Shown here: one piece after another, positions 50,683-63,918 of the stretch
How positions within the stretch are numbered: the stretch's first letter is position 1
Layout: every line of letters starts with the position of its first letter
NCBI RefSeq assembly: GCF_964340395.1
Contig: NC_135563.1
Coordinates: forward strand, 21,649,151-21,713,150
Direction of reading: 5' to 3'
Source: Glandiceps talaboti
Lineage: Eukaryota; Hemichordata; Enteropneusta; Spengelidae
DNA: 64,000 nucleotides
Notes under the pieces: model-generated
Told to the model about the DNA's origin: nothing
The model's input: only the letters and a program-made list of their open reading frames with translations
Database searches by the model: none
Program-made: the position numbers and the translations under genes

Positions 50683-51531
50683 GTAAGTAAAATAAAACTG
50701 TGCCAGTGTTTGGTTTATTGTATTTCTCTTAAAAGCGTCCAGGGAAAGTACATATGTTAATAGAACCTTGACTTCTTAGGTAACACTGTGCTAGTAGTAA
50801 TGGCAGTTTTTTGATGAGAGGAACGACTGAATGTGATCTAGAGAACTCACAGTGTAGAGATATACAATTTATGTGATACACCTAGTTTGAAATGACGATT
50901 GACAATGCCATATCAATGTATGCACGATGATTTACAATGTACTTGTATATGCTTTTGTTATATTGTTTGTTCACAATGACATATGTCGGGTGTAATATAA
51001 AGGCAAACGTATCTGTCTATATTAAAACGAATAGTAAATACGATTTTAGTCATGACATCATCGTCATTTGTTGTAAAGGTGCGCAGCCCTGACGCTAAAC
51101 TCCGCCCAGGTCCTACATAGACCAATTGGATCTAAAAGCATACCCCATTTAAAGTCAAGTTGTAATTTTGATGGAAGTAGTGGTCCCATTTTCGACCAAG
51201 ACACCTCTTAGACCAGTTTCCCCAAATCTGCGTTCCAGTTTCAGATCTACACCCGAAAATGGACACTCCTAATGATGGTATGTCCATCTAACATCATTCA
51301 CATGTAGTATCCAGTCCAACGTTGACAGGTGGGGGTGGGGGTGAGGGGTTGGTCGGCATGATTTACATAGAATTATATATACCTAATGCCATTTCTGAGT
51401 CCAAAGTACACGCTCTGCACTATACTTTTACTAGTATACTGTATTCAAAACTCTGTGTCATCTTTAAAATCGTAACTATAATCTGGTATTAAATGTTCTA
51501 TATACTATTTATCTTCATTACAGATATAAAC

Positions 51532-52454
51532 ATGTCATACACACGAGGCGAAATCAGGTTTACTACCAACTCAGAGACACAAGCAAGGTCTGCAAAGGTA
51601 AAACAACATTAGCTTTGATTTTTGGTTCTGTATATCTGTACAGTATATTCATGTCCATACATAATATCATTTTTCATTGTTTGTTCTATATATAACTGAC
51701 GTGCCGACAATTCCGAATAAAGTACTGTCATTCAGACCCCACCCCTATACACTTGCAAATGAGTTCCAATGTATGGATATTTCACAAGGTGTTGTTATTG
51801 GTTGTGCATTCATCTCGATGTTGAAATATCGGCAAAACATATCAATTTACAACATTATGTAAATATGGTCGATTTACAACAAATATGAAGTTGTTTCTCT
51901 AAATGAGATAACGTCAAACCAGGCGTTGTAAACTTTAAATATTGTTATTTTGTCAATGAATCTGTAAAAATACGAAAGAGAAAACATTAGAGATAGCTAC
52001 ATACATGTATACGACATATACTGAAGACCTGTCAGAAGAAATCTATGCAATGGAATCACATGAATTTGACTGTTTGTTTTCCTAAATCGGAATATTACAT
52101 AACCTATTGTGATGGCCACTTTGTGAGTAAATCATGTATTGTAACCCAGTGCAAGTTGTTTTTCGTTAGGTAAACACAAAGAAATGAGAGGTGATGTTGT
52201 GGATAGTTTGGACAGTTAGGCTTTGTTCTAGATCTAGAAGAGAACATTCCATTGTTTAATATTACAGTTATTGATCTATTCGATGTATATTTATGAATGC
52301 ATACACTTTTTAGTACATTCCAGCCTAGATCTGAACTATTTGTATTGGCTTGGAAATATAATATCAACCTAATGTAAACTTATGGAGTATAAAACGTGTG
52401 GCCTTCAACAAACAATCTAAACTCTCACCTATGGTCACATGTCTATGTCTCTAG

Positions 52455-52489
<35 letters not shown>

Positions 52490-52639
52490 ATGTATGTATG
52501 TATGGATGTATGTATGTATGTATGTATGTATGTATGTCTCTCACACACACACACACACTCTCCCTCCCCCCCTCCCTCTTTCTCCCTCCCTACCTTCCTT
52601 CCTCCCTCCCTCCCTTCCTTCCTCCCTCCCTCCCTCCCT

Positions 52640-52721
<82 letters not shown>

Positions 52722-55700
52722 CTCCCCCTCTCTCCCCCTGATTAAGATTTTGTTGGATAAATGATATTTTTTCTTGTTTTCACATCTGACTTGTTTAAGT
52801 GTGTGCACGTCAGCACGTTGAAACCCATAATTCAACGACCCTGAACAAAGTATTAACACTTTATAATTTTTTTACAGTTTATTTTGGTATCAGATGAAGA
52901 CGACTACAAAGCTGCCGCTAGAAGTGTATTAGGTATAATGTTAGTAGAATGGGGTTACACTAAACCTCAACTCATGATATCGGTTGTCGGCGGATCAAAG
53001 AGATTCAATGTCAAGGAGAACCAAGAGAATGTATTTATATCGGGTATACGTAAGGTAAATTATCATTTCATTTCAACTGTCTGTCAGACTACAATTGATG
53101 AAGTTGTAAAGGGGAGCAAGCTGAGTCGGGGGGGGGGGGCATACGTTCGACTGCAAATTGAAAAGGTACTGGCAGCGTTCTACTTATTGAAGTATACTTA
53201 ACCAATACTAGCAATTGACTAAATAAAATCTGGCTATAACTTAAAAACAATTGCGTGAAGTAATTTATCGTACGTACAAAATATGTCGAGGAAATCCCTT
53301 CTGTGCAATAACTGTCCTCACAATGCCAGAAAACAATTTTGTAATATCATAGAAGGTATGCATTGATATTTACAGTATACTAGAATAGTTTAATTGAGAT
53401 GTTTTATGCAGTGTAGTCACGTGAGTAAACAGCTTATAGACTCAGATTCTGCCACTTTCAGCTTCTCTTTATTCTGTTGATAACCCAGTATAGAAGAACA
53501 TGAAACTTGGGCAAGTCCAAAGAATTCAGAAAAAAATAACCAGTGTATCAAAGTAAAGTTATCATTTTCTTTATGTCTTGGTTTCTTCAGGTTTTTCTTT
53601 TCTTGAGTCCGTTAATTTATTTCTTGGTACTTTGTATAATAATTTGGATCTGTTATTTATTGTGTACACGTTAGTGTTCCTTTCCCAAAGAGTACCCAAT
53701 AGAACATGCGAAAAATGAGGGACACAAATATAACGTGTAAAAGTGGGCACACGAAATGCTTGTTGCATAGAGGGAGCCAACTTATAGCCAACCAATATGT
53801 TAACTTCCGGATCATTTGTCGTTTTGGTCCCTCAGTTGTCACATATGCAACTGCGTACGTACATTGAGAAGTGAACGTGTCAAGAACGCAACAAACAAAA
53901 ATCATTCTGGGTGGATTATATGACAATGATGTAACTCGATGGTCAAGTTCATATCTCATTATTGCAACTTGTTCTCTCATATCATTATAGTTAACAAAGA
54001 CAACAGGTACGACCTGGTTCATGACCTCTGGGTCAAATGTCGGTGCTGTCAAACTAGTAGGACAAGCTATGCAAAGAATCAGCATAAAGGTTCGAGATAA
54101 GGTTTCCTGTATAGGAATCGCTGCCTGGACTGGTATAAATGGCAAAGAGACTATCATCAAACGACCACGAAAGGTAGGAGTTTATCAATGTTATTAACCA
54201 TTTTCAATGGATTTTGACTTCTTCATTCCATGCACTTTGAGTTCTAAAGCATGTTCGTCATATATGTAGCATATTGATACTTGCACGCTGATCTGTGTAA
54301 GTTACTGTATTAACATAGGCATTTACTAGTAAACTCTTCAGACACTACACACAATGTGACGTATTCATAAACAGTGCCACCTTCCATAAAGTGAACAAGA
54401 TAACAGTTTGCAGTCGAAAGCCTAGCTTTCACCAGAGGCTTTCACCTTATAAAATTCTGCTGTGTTTATTGGTTAAAAAGTTAGTACTGATACACACAAT
54501 TGAGTCAGTCATGTGATCAACCCAGAACATCAGACTGGTGAACAATTCCTCGAATGTGGAGGAAAGCTTTAGACTTGCTTTCATTAAAAAATATCAATTG
54601 TGTGAAGTATCTCAGAAGTTTAAATGTCTGTATCACATACAGTGATCCATAGCAAGTATGACCCGACAGGTTGTAAAATACGTTGTGTTGATATATATAT
54701 ATATATAAATGAGCATGAATCAGATGTTTCTGTGTCTGATAGGATTACACGACATATCGTATCTTACAGACTATTCTAGTACGTATTGTTTAACTCATTC
54801 TATAATTCATTATTAAAACAAGCTGCCAAGTCCATTACGGTGATTGACAATATCGTTCAAATATTTTAGTCTCACTCCAGAAAGTTTCACCAGTTTTAAA
54901 TCATAATTATATAGACTCATTTTGCAACGATTCATCTAATTGTTTTTTTTTGTCTTAAAAAGCCGAGAATTTGACATATTTGACCAATGAGATTAATGAA
55001 TTACACCTAATACTGGTAATTTGAAGGAATCATCTGTTTGTACTTTTGCCATTCTTTTTATTTGATTGTTTTGACGATTTTTTCAGTAAAATTGTAATTG
55101 TTTTAGTAGCTCTTACTAATTATTCTTTTCTCAAGCCACTGTAGTAAATCTCTATACGTGTTTTAGCTTGTGTGTTATAAACATATGCCTAGACTGTTAA
55201 TTACCGCAGTGCTAATGCATGTGGTTTAAATATTGTGTCCGCCTCCACTTCTTTTAGTACTTGGGTGTGTGGTTTAAATAAAGATAAATTCTTGATATGT
55301 TCCTAAATCGTTATAAATTCCGCTGGGTGTGCTTTTTAGGTTGTATGGCCCGTCTGTAAATTGTCACTCACCAATGTGTCTTGTCGAATATCTCTGCGTT
55401 AAAAACTTAGCATGTTTTGTAAGTTCTGTACTATCTAACGTTTCTTCGCGTAGCATAATTCATAATAATAGTTCAAAGCATTGAGGACATACTAGTAGAT
55501 TGCACATAGTGCTCCGCAAATGAGACATCAAAGTTTGTAGGCAAGATATTCTACCTTTGAAGACGAACTCGATATAAAAGGAAAGCATAGTATTGGCAAG
55601 AAGACACGGTCTAAAAAGAACAGAAAACATCAACAAGAAAGATATGCAGAGGTATGTTAGCTAAAGGATTTAGGCATGATTTTACAAGGACGTAGTTAGT

Positions 55701-58125
55701 TTTTGTAAAGGACAAACCGGAAATGACGTTTCAGTTGAAAGCTATGCTTTGAATCGTCTGTAAACACTTTCCCCAAAATACATGGTTGGAAGTTCTACTA
55801 CGATTCTTTGCTTGCATGCCCTTCTGTCATACACCAATATTCATTAGTCTTACCGGATGTCTTTGCGTTAAACTGACGCATGTTTCATAGGCCTAGGGTC
55901 GGTTGGAAGTGAGACTTTTAACCTGTATCATCTGCTCGCTCTCTTTTGGTATTCTTTCTTGTTCGTGCGTACGAGACACGATAATGGTTATGACAGTCAG
56001 TGCACTTTAATAGTAAGAGGATGTGTTTGTATAACAAGGAATTATCTGCCGAGTTGAGTGGTAATGATGAAGTATCAAACGAGAAGACGACTGAGGAAAA
56101 GGAAGCTGAAAGTAGTTTTATCCAGAGTGATTCTCATAGCAGAAAAGAAGATGAAAAGAGCGAACTCGCCAATATAGAAACCATTCTTAAAGAAGTAGGG
56201 AAACTGTCTTCATGTTCGTACACCTGCATGACCACGGTGTAATAATAACCTTTGACCTCGTGTAATTAAATTGTGATTTCGGTGTAACTGACCAATACAA
56301 ATAAAGGTGTTGTTGCGGCTGACGGTTTCTCGGTATCTACTGGTGGCAATGCATACTCCTGCACTGATGGATAATGAACATTTCTCTTTGGCTTGGTTGA
56401 TTTTCTGATCTTTTTGGCATGGGGAAATTTCTATCTGTGGAATGACAACTGTGTGTTAATAATCTGTCTTGTGGTGGAAAGGCTTATGTTGACCAAATAA
56501 TATACAGATATATACACATAGTATCATGTATCAAATACATCTATTCTAACGATAACTCATGACCATAGATCTTGGAGAAACATTTAACCCAAGGTCTATG
56601 CAATGTTCACAACCAACCACCCACTCACTCGCTCACTCACTCACTTACATGGTTTATCCCCAACCATTGTAAAGATTATCCATGCATTGTACCTGTCATG
56701 GTTACCCATGCCAACATACAATTTTTCTTCATATAATTGTAAATTCGACCATAATGTACAGGGATGAAATAGTTGTTATGAGTCACATACATACATACAT
56801 ACATACATACATACATACATACATACATACATACATACAGATACATACATACATACATACATACATACATACATACATACATACATACATACATACATAC
56901 ATACATACATACATGCATGCATACATACATGTACATACATACATACATACATACATACATACATACATACATACATACATACATACATACATACATACAT
57001 ACATACATACATACATACATCTCGAGCTCCCAATGATACATTGTCATATTTAGAATTTATTCAATTATTATTGATTCAACAGGTTAAACCTTCAATATTT
57101 CTAACTGATGGTAGTAAAAATAGCGTTCGTAAGAAAGAAGATTTATCATTGGACGTATATGAGGTAAAGTCAAAGGTCAAACAAACTACTACACTTTTTA
57201 GTAAATTTGTGAGATTCATTCCTCAGTCTAAGTCAGCATCGATGCGTCAGGATCTCGATACCGAGTTTTTTGTCTGTACAACACACACTATTAGTCATCT
57301 TTATTTACATCTCAATAAAGAAGTTTTGGCGAGTTTTACTTTTGAGATTTCATTATGATAGTTTATCATTCTTGCCGACCAGCAGTATGGGGGTTAGGTA
57401 AGGGGGAGCGGTCACAGTGGCGTGTAATATATCATAGATTGTTGTTTTCCAGGTCTACAGACTAAATATAACAACCCTTTGATTGATATATATTCCTACA
57501 TGTAAGGGGAAGAGATATTAATATTTCTTCGTAGTACAGAGATTGATACATTTGTAGCAGCAAGATTCGTACGATATTTTCCTGAGAAAACGACATTCTA
57601 AGCAATAAGAAAACAACAATCTATGAAATATTACACGCCCCTGTGGGAGCGGTGAGGTATTCACAACTGCCGTAAAGAGGTATTATCTGGTTTTGCGACG
57701 ATTCACATATTGCCTTGTGTGTCTGTTTTTTTAAAAGCATTTTTATTCAGGAGGTTATAAACCATCTCAGTCATCAAAACAAGATGGCGCCGTTCCACTC
57801 AACCCTTACCACACACACTTCATCTTTGTCAAGAAGGATGATCCCGACGAAGAAGAATATTTCCGAGTCAAGTTATGGGCAGAAATTCAAAAATTACTTA
57901 CTTCTGGTGATTTAGGTAAGCCAGTGAGTTATATGCATGAATCATTAACCCTTTAATGACTTGGTTTCTGTAACTCTATGTAAGTACACCCTATGTCACA
58001 GGGCATCAGGTTTTAATGACTTGGTTTCTGGTACCTCTATGTAATTACACCCTACATGCAAGGTATCTTAAGGGTTAATACAAATTTAATAAAACAGCCA
58101 ACTGTTGTAAGGAGCATTTTACAGC

Positions 58126-58174
<49 letters not shown>

Positions 58175-58448
58175 TTCATAGCATGTGACACTTTTATCAC
58201 TCAGGTTCGTCGAATTCTATGCTATCGGTAAAGTTATATGAATATTTCTATTTCCAGGTCCAAACGATCGTCCAACATCTGTCGTACTGATCCAGATAGA
58301 GGGCGGAATAGACACCACCAGGACAGTGAGAAATAGTCTGAAGAAAAATATACCAGTCGTAGTCTGTAAAGGGACAGGGCGGGCTTCCGACTATTTGTCG
58401 TACGCCTGTAAACATTGTGATCATCTCAAGTAAGAATATTACACTACC

Positions 58449-58543
<95 letters not shown>

Positions 58544-58695
58544 CGTCCGTCCGTCCGTCCGTCCGTCCGTCCGTCCGTCCGTCCGTCTGTCCGTCCGTCC
58601 GTCCGTCCGTCCGTCCGTCCGTCCGTCCGTCCGTCCGTCCGTCCGTCCGTCCGTCCGTCCGTCCGTCCGTCCGCCTGCCTGTCTGTCTGTCTGTC

Positions 58696-58777
<82 letters not shown>

Positions 58778-58868
58778 CGTCCGTCCGTCCGTCCGTCCCG
58801 TCCGTCCGTCCGTCCGTCTGTCTGTCTGCCTGTCTGTCTGTCTCTGTATGTATGTATGTATGTATGCA

Positions 58869-58952
<84 letters not shown>

Positions 58953-61900
58953 CGTCCGTCCGTCCGTCCGTCCGTCCGTTCGTTCGTTCGTTCGTCTGTC
59001 TGTCTGTCCATCCGTCCGTTCGTCGGTCGGTCGGTAGTTAGTTAGATAGGTTTCCCAGCGTGAATGCAATGTTCTTCGATTCGTAAAAGCAACTAAATAT
59101 TTACCTGTCTAACATACATGATGCACAGAAATTCGGTTAATGTCGAAGTTATTTTCGTTTAGTTTTCAAACAGGAAGATTTTGTCACCATAATACATATT
59201 TTATCTTATTTATGAACGATGGTCCTAATGAAGAACATGAAATCCTCGTCAAATTCCAATTGTTGGTAGAATGTCTCAGATATTTGATTGAATTTCGATA
59301 TTTACTTACGATAAACCGTCGTAGAGATAACGTTTTGTTGTATTGGGTTGATTACAGTGATTTGCTAGAGAGATACCCTGGTTACTTTCATCAAATGATT
59401 GACACGGCACATCCTGGAGTCAGTGCTAAAGAACACAGGTCTTTACTTGATCAATTATTAGGCTACATTGAAGATATCATGGCGATGAGAAATTTGGTAA
59501 GTTTTCATTTAAATTTGATTTGATTCATGACAGTCGAGACTGTAGTTTAATTAATATTAATGAAATCACCCGTTTGCTAGACTTTTACACTATAGAGTAG
59601 TACTTCGCTGACATTGATTTTTAGAACGGAGCTATAGAAATATATATACCCTGGATGATGCTACATAAGTCCATGAGTTTTTTAATGGAGAATCTTTCAA
59701 AGTAATTCACAAAATAATTGACATTTCACCATAATTCAAAATTTCGTCATGTATAATGAAATTGTCATCTTTAGTGATATCAGTTGAACAGCGCTTTATG
59801 ATTATTTTTTTAATCTAATGATTATGATTATATTTACTGAAGAGAACGGTAAAAGTTTAATCTGTTATTAAAATAATATTCTCTATTTTTGCAGGTGGAA
59901 GTTTTCAAAATGAACGAAGAACGCGAGGAAGCTGGGTTTGACTTTGCTGTTCTTAAAGCTTTACTTCGAGGTAGGTATATATCAATTTCCAATATATGGA
60001 GTAAAGGTCAGAGGTCACTCCCATACATGATTTACAGTTAGAAGGCTTTTAAAGATTTTAAATTCTTTCTGGTGGTATTATCTGTTGGTATTTTGTCGTA
60101 ATTTTATTCCATAGACGCCACATGACGTCATATGGCAATGATGGGATTCATGTAGTCATTATTTTGCAGGTTATCGGAATGTCCGAGAGTCCGTTTCATG
60201 TGAATTATGTCCGATTAGTAGCTTGATAAATTAGAAGTCCATTCAGTACACTTTATAAGTAACATTATAGAGTTGTAGTACTTGCAGACTTAGTTTGATG
60301 ACGTCATTGTTGTCTTTTCAGCACGTGGTGGCAGCAAAGAATATCTACGGTTGGCATTTGACTGGAACCGTTGTGATATCGCCAAAGAGATGTTCAAACA
60401 AAGTAACATCAATCTCCGAGACTCTGATGTAAGTTACATATCGCCTTGTCTTTCGATTAAATTTGACCTAAAGCAAAGTCGACGGCCTTCATATTGGGAA
60501 ACAAATACTTAGACTGTTGTCATTAAACACATTCAAGATTATTACAATTCTTTCAATTATTGTAACTTACACAAACTAAGCGTCCTCAAATGGCATCACT
60601 AATGTACATTATACGTCATACATATATCAAATCGGTATATTTTGGTAATTTGTATCAATTATATCACAATTTCATTGCATTATTGTTGTTTGAAAAATGA
60701 TCGATCTGTTGTCCTTTATTGAAATGTTAGACCCAGGCACTGATGACACGTGCTTTACTGGAAAGGGAGAACCGAGTGGGTTTCATAGCATTACTCCTGG
60801 AGAAAGGACTCGTCATCGAGGAATATCTGACGGTTAACCGACTAGAACATTTATATCAATCGGTAAGACTTGAAATGAATATTATAGTTGTTGTTATGAA
60901 TCATTTCAAGTGGCATAGTGTGTAACTGAAACCCTCTTTTTCTGTAGCTTACTTGTAGACTTGAGGACCTGAGTACTATTCTAACTGAATTTTCGATTTT
61001 GTTAATTTTCGCTGGTCCATCTCAAAAAAATTCAACAAAATTAAATGTCAGTTATGATAACAGAAATAGTGTAACAGTGTTAGTCTTTCAAGTCAATAAG
61101 TAAGCTAAGTTTTCTGCTAAAGTCAGTAAAAAAATTAACAGAAAATGATGGCTGACACTGTCACCTTGGTTTTGTTTACAAAATCTGTTATGATTACACA
61201 TTAATTTTTGAATTCGAACTTACGTTGTTTTTTAAAATTCTGTTTCTAGCACGCGTCCAAAAGTTTGATCCCTGCATTAAGAGTGGTAAGTAAACCTGAA
61301 TGATATTAGATTGATTTGATTCCCCATTTTGATTTAATTCAAGTAAATATTTCCAATTATCAACGACAAACTGTGTTAATATAATAATATGCCAGAATTT
61401 ATTGAGTTTTGACGAATATAGACATATCATTCACAGTAATAACATTTTTTTCTGATTTGAACTATTTTATACAAATTAAAATATTAAATTAGTAAATATA
61501 ATTTGATTCTAATATAAAGTTACAGCTGTAACATTTGCCAAAAAAACTAACAGAAAGACGAGAACTTTTGTTATTGCATTTTGGCGCGAAAGTGGTTTTG
61601 GCGCCAAAACGCCACTCTGACACAATAACGGCAAACAATGATAATTTTGTGATTTTTATCACCATTTCAGAAGGACCTAAATATTTCCTATAAAAAAGAC
61701 ATATTACCACTGATTAAGACGTTGATGCAAAGTTATTTCAAACCACCTGAAGGTAAGAAAATGATAACTTTTTATTTACATTCTATCAGCTTGCTTACAA
61801 AAAATTTACAGTAACTGTTCTTGAAATATCTATACTAAATTTCAAACTGTTGTGATCAGCGCATGCACAGGCAAATGTTGTTAGCTCTAGAATCATGCCC

Positions 61901-63668
61901 TACCAAAGAAACACAGTATATGCTCTGTATAAAGTTGAAAAGTGTGGCTCACCTGCAATATTTAATTAGTTTATTTCAAGGCATGACTGTATTTTGACAC
62001 GTTTACTGTCGGTAAACAGAAAGGTTGGTCGTTGTGGGCGCTCTTGTTAGTTTATTTGACGACTCGCTGAATAATTTGTAGTGAGAGTGAGTGCCCGGAG
62101 AAAGTGTTTAAAACTCCTTACTGTAATTCGTTTCCCGCCATACCTGTAATGACAGTCCCATATAATTATAAGACATGAACTGAGATCACATCACAGCCAA
62201 TAGATTGCCTTAACCGGGAGAGTAGTCTCTATCCGGAGCCTTATCCGGAAGAGCAGTCTCTAGTTTGCCCTTGTAGTATTTGAATATCTGCAACAACTGT
62301 GATCCTGAAGAGGGGAGCAAAGAGGGCAAAACGTGAACTTGATGACAAAGACAACACTTTATGTTAATTTTAAAAGAACACAGTCATTACAAAATTGAAA
62401 GTATCTTTTTTGGACAGTACATATTTATGGAATGTAGTGTTTTAGGTATTTATTTGTTATTTGTTTCTTTGCTGCAGTAAACGGGGAGACATTTGAGAAA
62501 CCGTACCAAGAGCTGTTGATATGGGCAATTCTTGTCAATAAGTAAGTATACCTACTGGGAATATTATTAAATTAAACTGACAGACTTAAATTCGAAATAG
62601 AATCAGATTAGTGTTATAAATATGAAACTACCGTTTAATGTGTTAACTGTCAGGTGGTTATCACTAGACATTTAGACCTTCCACGACATGTTAAATCGAT
62701 GACGTCACATACCGACAGACAGACATTAGCACACAAGCAAGCAAACAAATAAACAAACTCATCAACAGACTGGTAACATGATGCATGTAGCTTCTACGAA
62801 ACAAACTCTGCTTCTTTGAGCATCACTGTAACAATGACGTCACTTCCTTTTCATTTTCTAGGACCGAAGTGACGGAATATATGTGGGAGAATGCGTCCAG
62901 TCCCCTATCGTTAGGTCTAGCTGCTACACGACTCTACAGAGCTATAGGACCATTAGCAGTTGATCCTAGTGACATGGATGAATGCTACGAACTTGCTGAG
63001 TAAGAACATGTATATGATTTATTAATTCTGTAACATACCCATATTTTCACGATGTTTACTTTTACCTAGGACCTGATTAATATTATGTTAACAATGTCGT
63101 ACAGCAATCTCATGAACTAACGTAACTATGGTTTCATTTATTTTTTCTGTTCTCTAATGAAATTATTGTCTTTCGGGCAATGACATGTTGCGATTGCGAC
63201 GACTCGAAGAAGACGGTAACTTTAAACTGGGCTTTAGACACACAAGTAGCATCAGCTATCTTAGAGTTGTATTCATGCATCTATCAACTGGTTAGTCCTG
63301 CATGCTTGCATGCGGAGTAATCCGGGACTCGATTCTGACAATTGTCCCTCCTCCTCCTTAGAGTCAAGTCAGTAATACAGACTCGTGCACCGTCATGGAA
63401 GCAGGACTATCAACTGGTCATATAGAAAAATACATACATGTACATATACCAGTTGATTTTTGTCTGTTTTCTTATATTTTCATCGTTCTGTTTCTTATTT
63501 GTTTGTGTCTAATTTTCACCTTGCAGTTTATTTGAGAAGAGAGTTGGTATGTATCTGAATTCTCTGAATTCATTGGACGAGAATGTTACCAGAACTATCT
63601 TAGAGACGCCCTGTGAGACATGGGGTAATTTATCACCAGTGGATTTAAGTAATGTGTCGATGACAAAG
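51532..63668 (+). CDS. TRPM-family cation channel, N-terminal half (partial at right edge), 17 coding exons
   Basis: Predicted coding exons: 51532-51597, 52878-53054, 53991-54173, 55541-55651, 56039-56194, 57083-57128, 57751-57915, 58258-58429, 59163-59496, 59895-59970, 60322-60428, 60731-60862, 61250-61285, 61671-61752, 62478-62541, 62862-62999, 63527-63668. Phases agree; 2187 nt, 729 aa. The protein matches the TRPM cytosolic homology regions in order: LMISVVGGSKRF (residues about 54-65), then TTGTTWFMTSGSNVGAVK (about 85-102), IPVVVCKGTGRASDYLSYAC (about 331-350), VEVFKMNEE...VLKALLR (471-495), LAFDWNRCDIAKEMF and PYQELLIWAI (about 623-632). Overall it looks closest to TRPM2/TRPM8-type members. 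The six-helix pore and C-terminus lie beyond the window, so any enzyme domain is unknown. Exons 4-7 and the donor at 57128 are the least certain. Confidence 0.88.
52455..52735. repeat. Compound microsatellite in TRPM intron 1
   Basis: (GTCT)n, (GTAT)n, (CA)n, (CCTT)n-like and (CT)n tracts follow one another. The Ser/Leu, Pro and Arg/Glu frames here are repeat artefacts. Confidence 0.95.
52878..54173 (+). CDS. TRPM exons 2-3: core of homology region 1
   Basis: Exon 52878-53054 carries the beta-strand signature LMISVVGGSKRFNVKE. Exon 53991-54173 carries the TTGTTWFMTSGSNVGAVKLVG block, where vertebrate TRPMs have TGAWI-TGG-TGV, and then IGIAAW. Several usually conserved glycines are replaced (TSGSN for TGG-N), so this is a divergent family member. 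The intron between holds nothing recognisable except an oligo-G run near 53133-53140. Confidence 0.85.
54741..54774. mobile_element. Terminal remnant of family A MITE in TRPM intron
   Basis: CGTATCTTACAGACTA matches the end of family A elements. The rest of the element was not found next to it. Confidence 0.3.
55541..57128 (+). CDS. TRPM exons 4-6: charged linker inside the homology region
   Basis: Three small in-phase exons (55541-55651, 56039-56194, 57083-57128) encode about 104 residues rich in K, E, S and D between the IGIAAW block and the HTHFIFVKK block. Acceptors are TTTGTAG, ATAACAAG (weak) and TTCAACAG. Donors are GTATGT, GTAGGG and GTAAGA. The last donor (57128) was chosen because only it keeps the phase of the next exon; GAG|GTAAAG at 57163 would break frame. 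The middle exon could be skipped without frameshift, as it is 156 nt and phase 0 at both ends. Confidence 0.5.
56786..57020. repeat. (ACAT)n microsatellite in TRPM intron
   Basis: About 58 tetranucleotide units with few interruptions, ending about 60 bases before the exon at 57083. The Met-Tyr-Val-Cys frames are artefacts. Confidence 0.95.
57940..58075. repeat. Two-copy repeat in TRPM intron
   Basis: TTAATGACTTGGTTTCTG then CCTCTATGTAATTACACCCTA occurs twice, about 60 bases apart. Confidence 0.7.
58128..58173. repeat. (AAC)n microsatellite
   Basis: About 15 AAC units in the TRPM intron before the exon at 58258. Confidence 0.95.
58446..59035. repeat. 590-bp GTCT/GTCC tetranucleotide tract in TRPM intron
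   Basis: Alternating blocks of GTCT and GTCC with a short GTAT block near 58847-58868 begin only 17 bases after the donor of the exon ending at 58429. The 273-, 206- and 190-codon frames across it are artefacts of the repeat, open because four-base units cycle all frames. Confidence 0.95.
61250..61285 (+). CDS. TRPM 36-nt micro-exon
   Basis: This exon encodes only 12 residues (HASKSLIPALRV) between TTTCTAG and GTGGTAAGT. It is phase 0 on both sides, so it can be skipped in frame. It lies between the LEHLYQS block and the KDLNISYKK block. Confidence 0.65.
62200..62350. mobile_element. Possible retroelement 3' fragment
   Basis: GATCCTGAAGAGGGGAGCAA followed by GAGGGCAAAACGTGAACTTG resembles the conserved 3'-end string (DEG...AKR/ETS type) seen at the ends of some invertebrate retroelement frames. 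Recognition by eye only. Confidence 0.25.
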
Positions 63669-63823
63669 GTAAGTGTCTTAACTGGAAAGAATGAAGAGAT
63701 AAGTTCAAAGATGATAGTTTTACAAGTACACAATTACTTTGACCTAGACATTCTAGATGTTGTGCAAGCCACCAAACTTGTAAGTCAGAGTATAAAGCAT
63801 TGGAAAGTAGTAGGGAGCAATCA

Positions 63824-63918
63824 AGACTGTAAGATACGTCGTGACGTTTCGCCCTCACCGGCCTGTTGGCCGATGTTTGAGGGCGCCCCGTCACGGCGTA
63901 CCTTACAGACTAGGACTC
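63824..63918. mobile_element. Family A palindromic MITE copy in TRPM intron
   Basis: The same hairpin as at 46562-46658 in the opposite orientation, with core arms at about 63826-63912. It is flanked by AGCAATC on both sides (63817-63823 and 63919-63925), a possible partial target duplication. It sits downstream of the last recognised TRPM exon. Confidence 0.7.

Noticed and set aside
53657-54160. 167-aa minus-strand frame
   Set aside because: It overlaps the TRPM exon at 53991-54173, which has strong family homology on the plus strand.
56676-57053. 123-aa frames rich in Met, Tyr, Val and Cys or in His, Thr and Ile
   Set aside because: Translations of an ACAT microsatellite.
57083-57358. 105-aa frame extending the TRPM exon to a stop near 57358
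   Set aside because: It would end the channel before conserved TRPM blocks that continue downstream. Splicing at 57128 keeps phase.
57715-57915. 66-aa frame over the TRPM exon at 57751-57915
   Set aside because: Shifted frame; the correct frame carries the HTHFIFVKK block of TRPM proteins.
58248-59069. 273-, 206- and 190-codon open frames across the GTCT/GTCC tract
   Set aside because: They are products of a stop-free four-base repeat read in any frame on both strands. The flanking sequence is a normal TRPM exon and intron.
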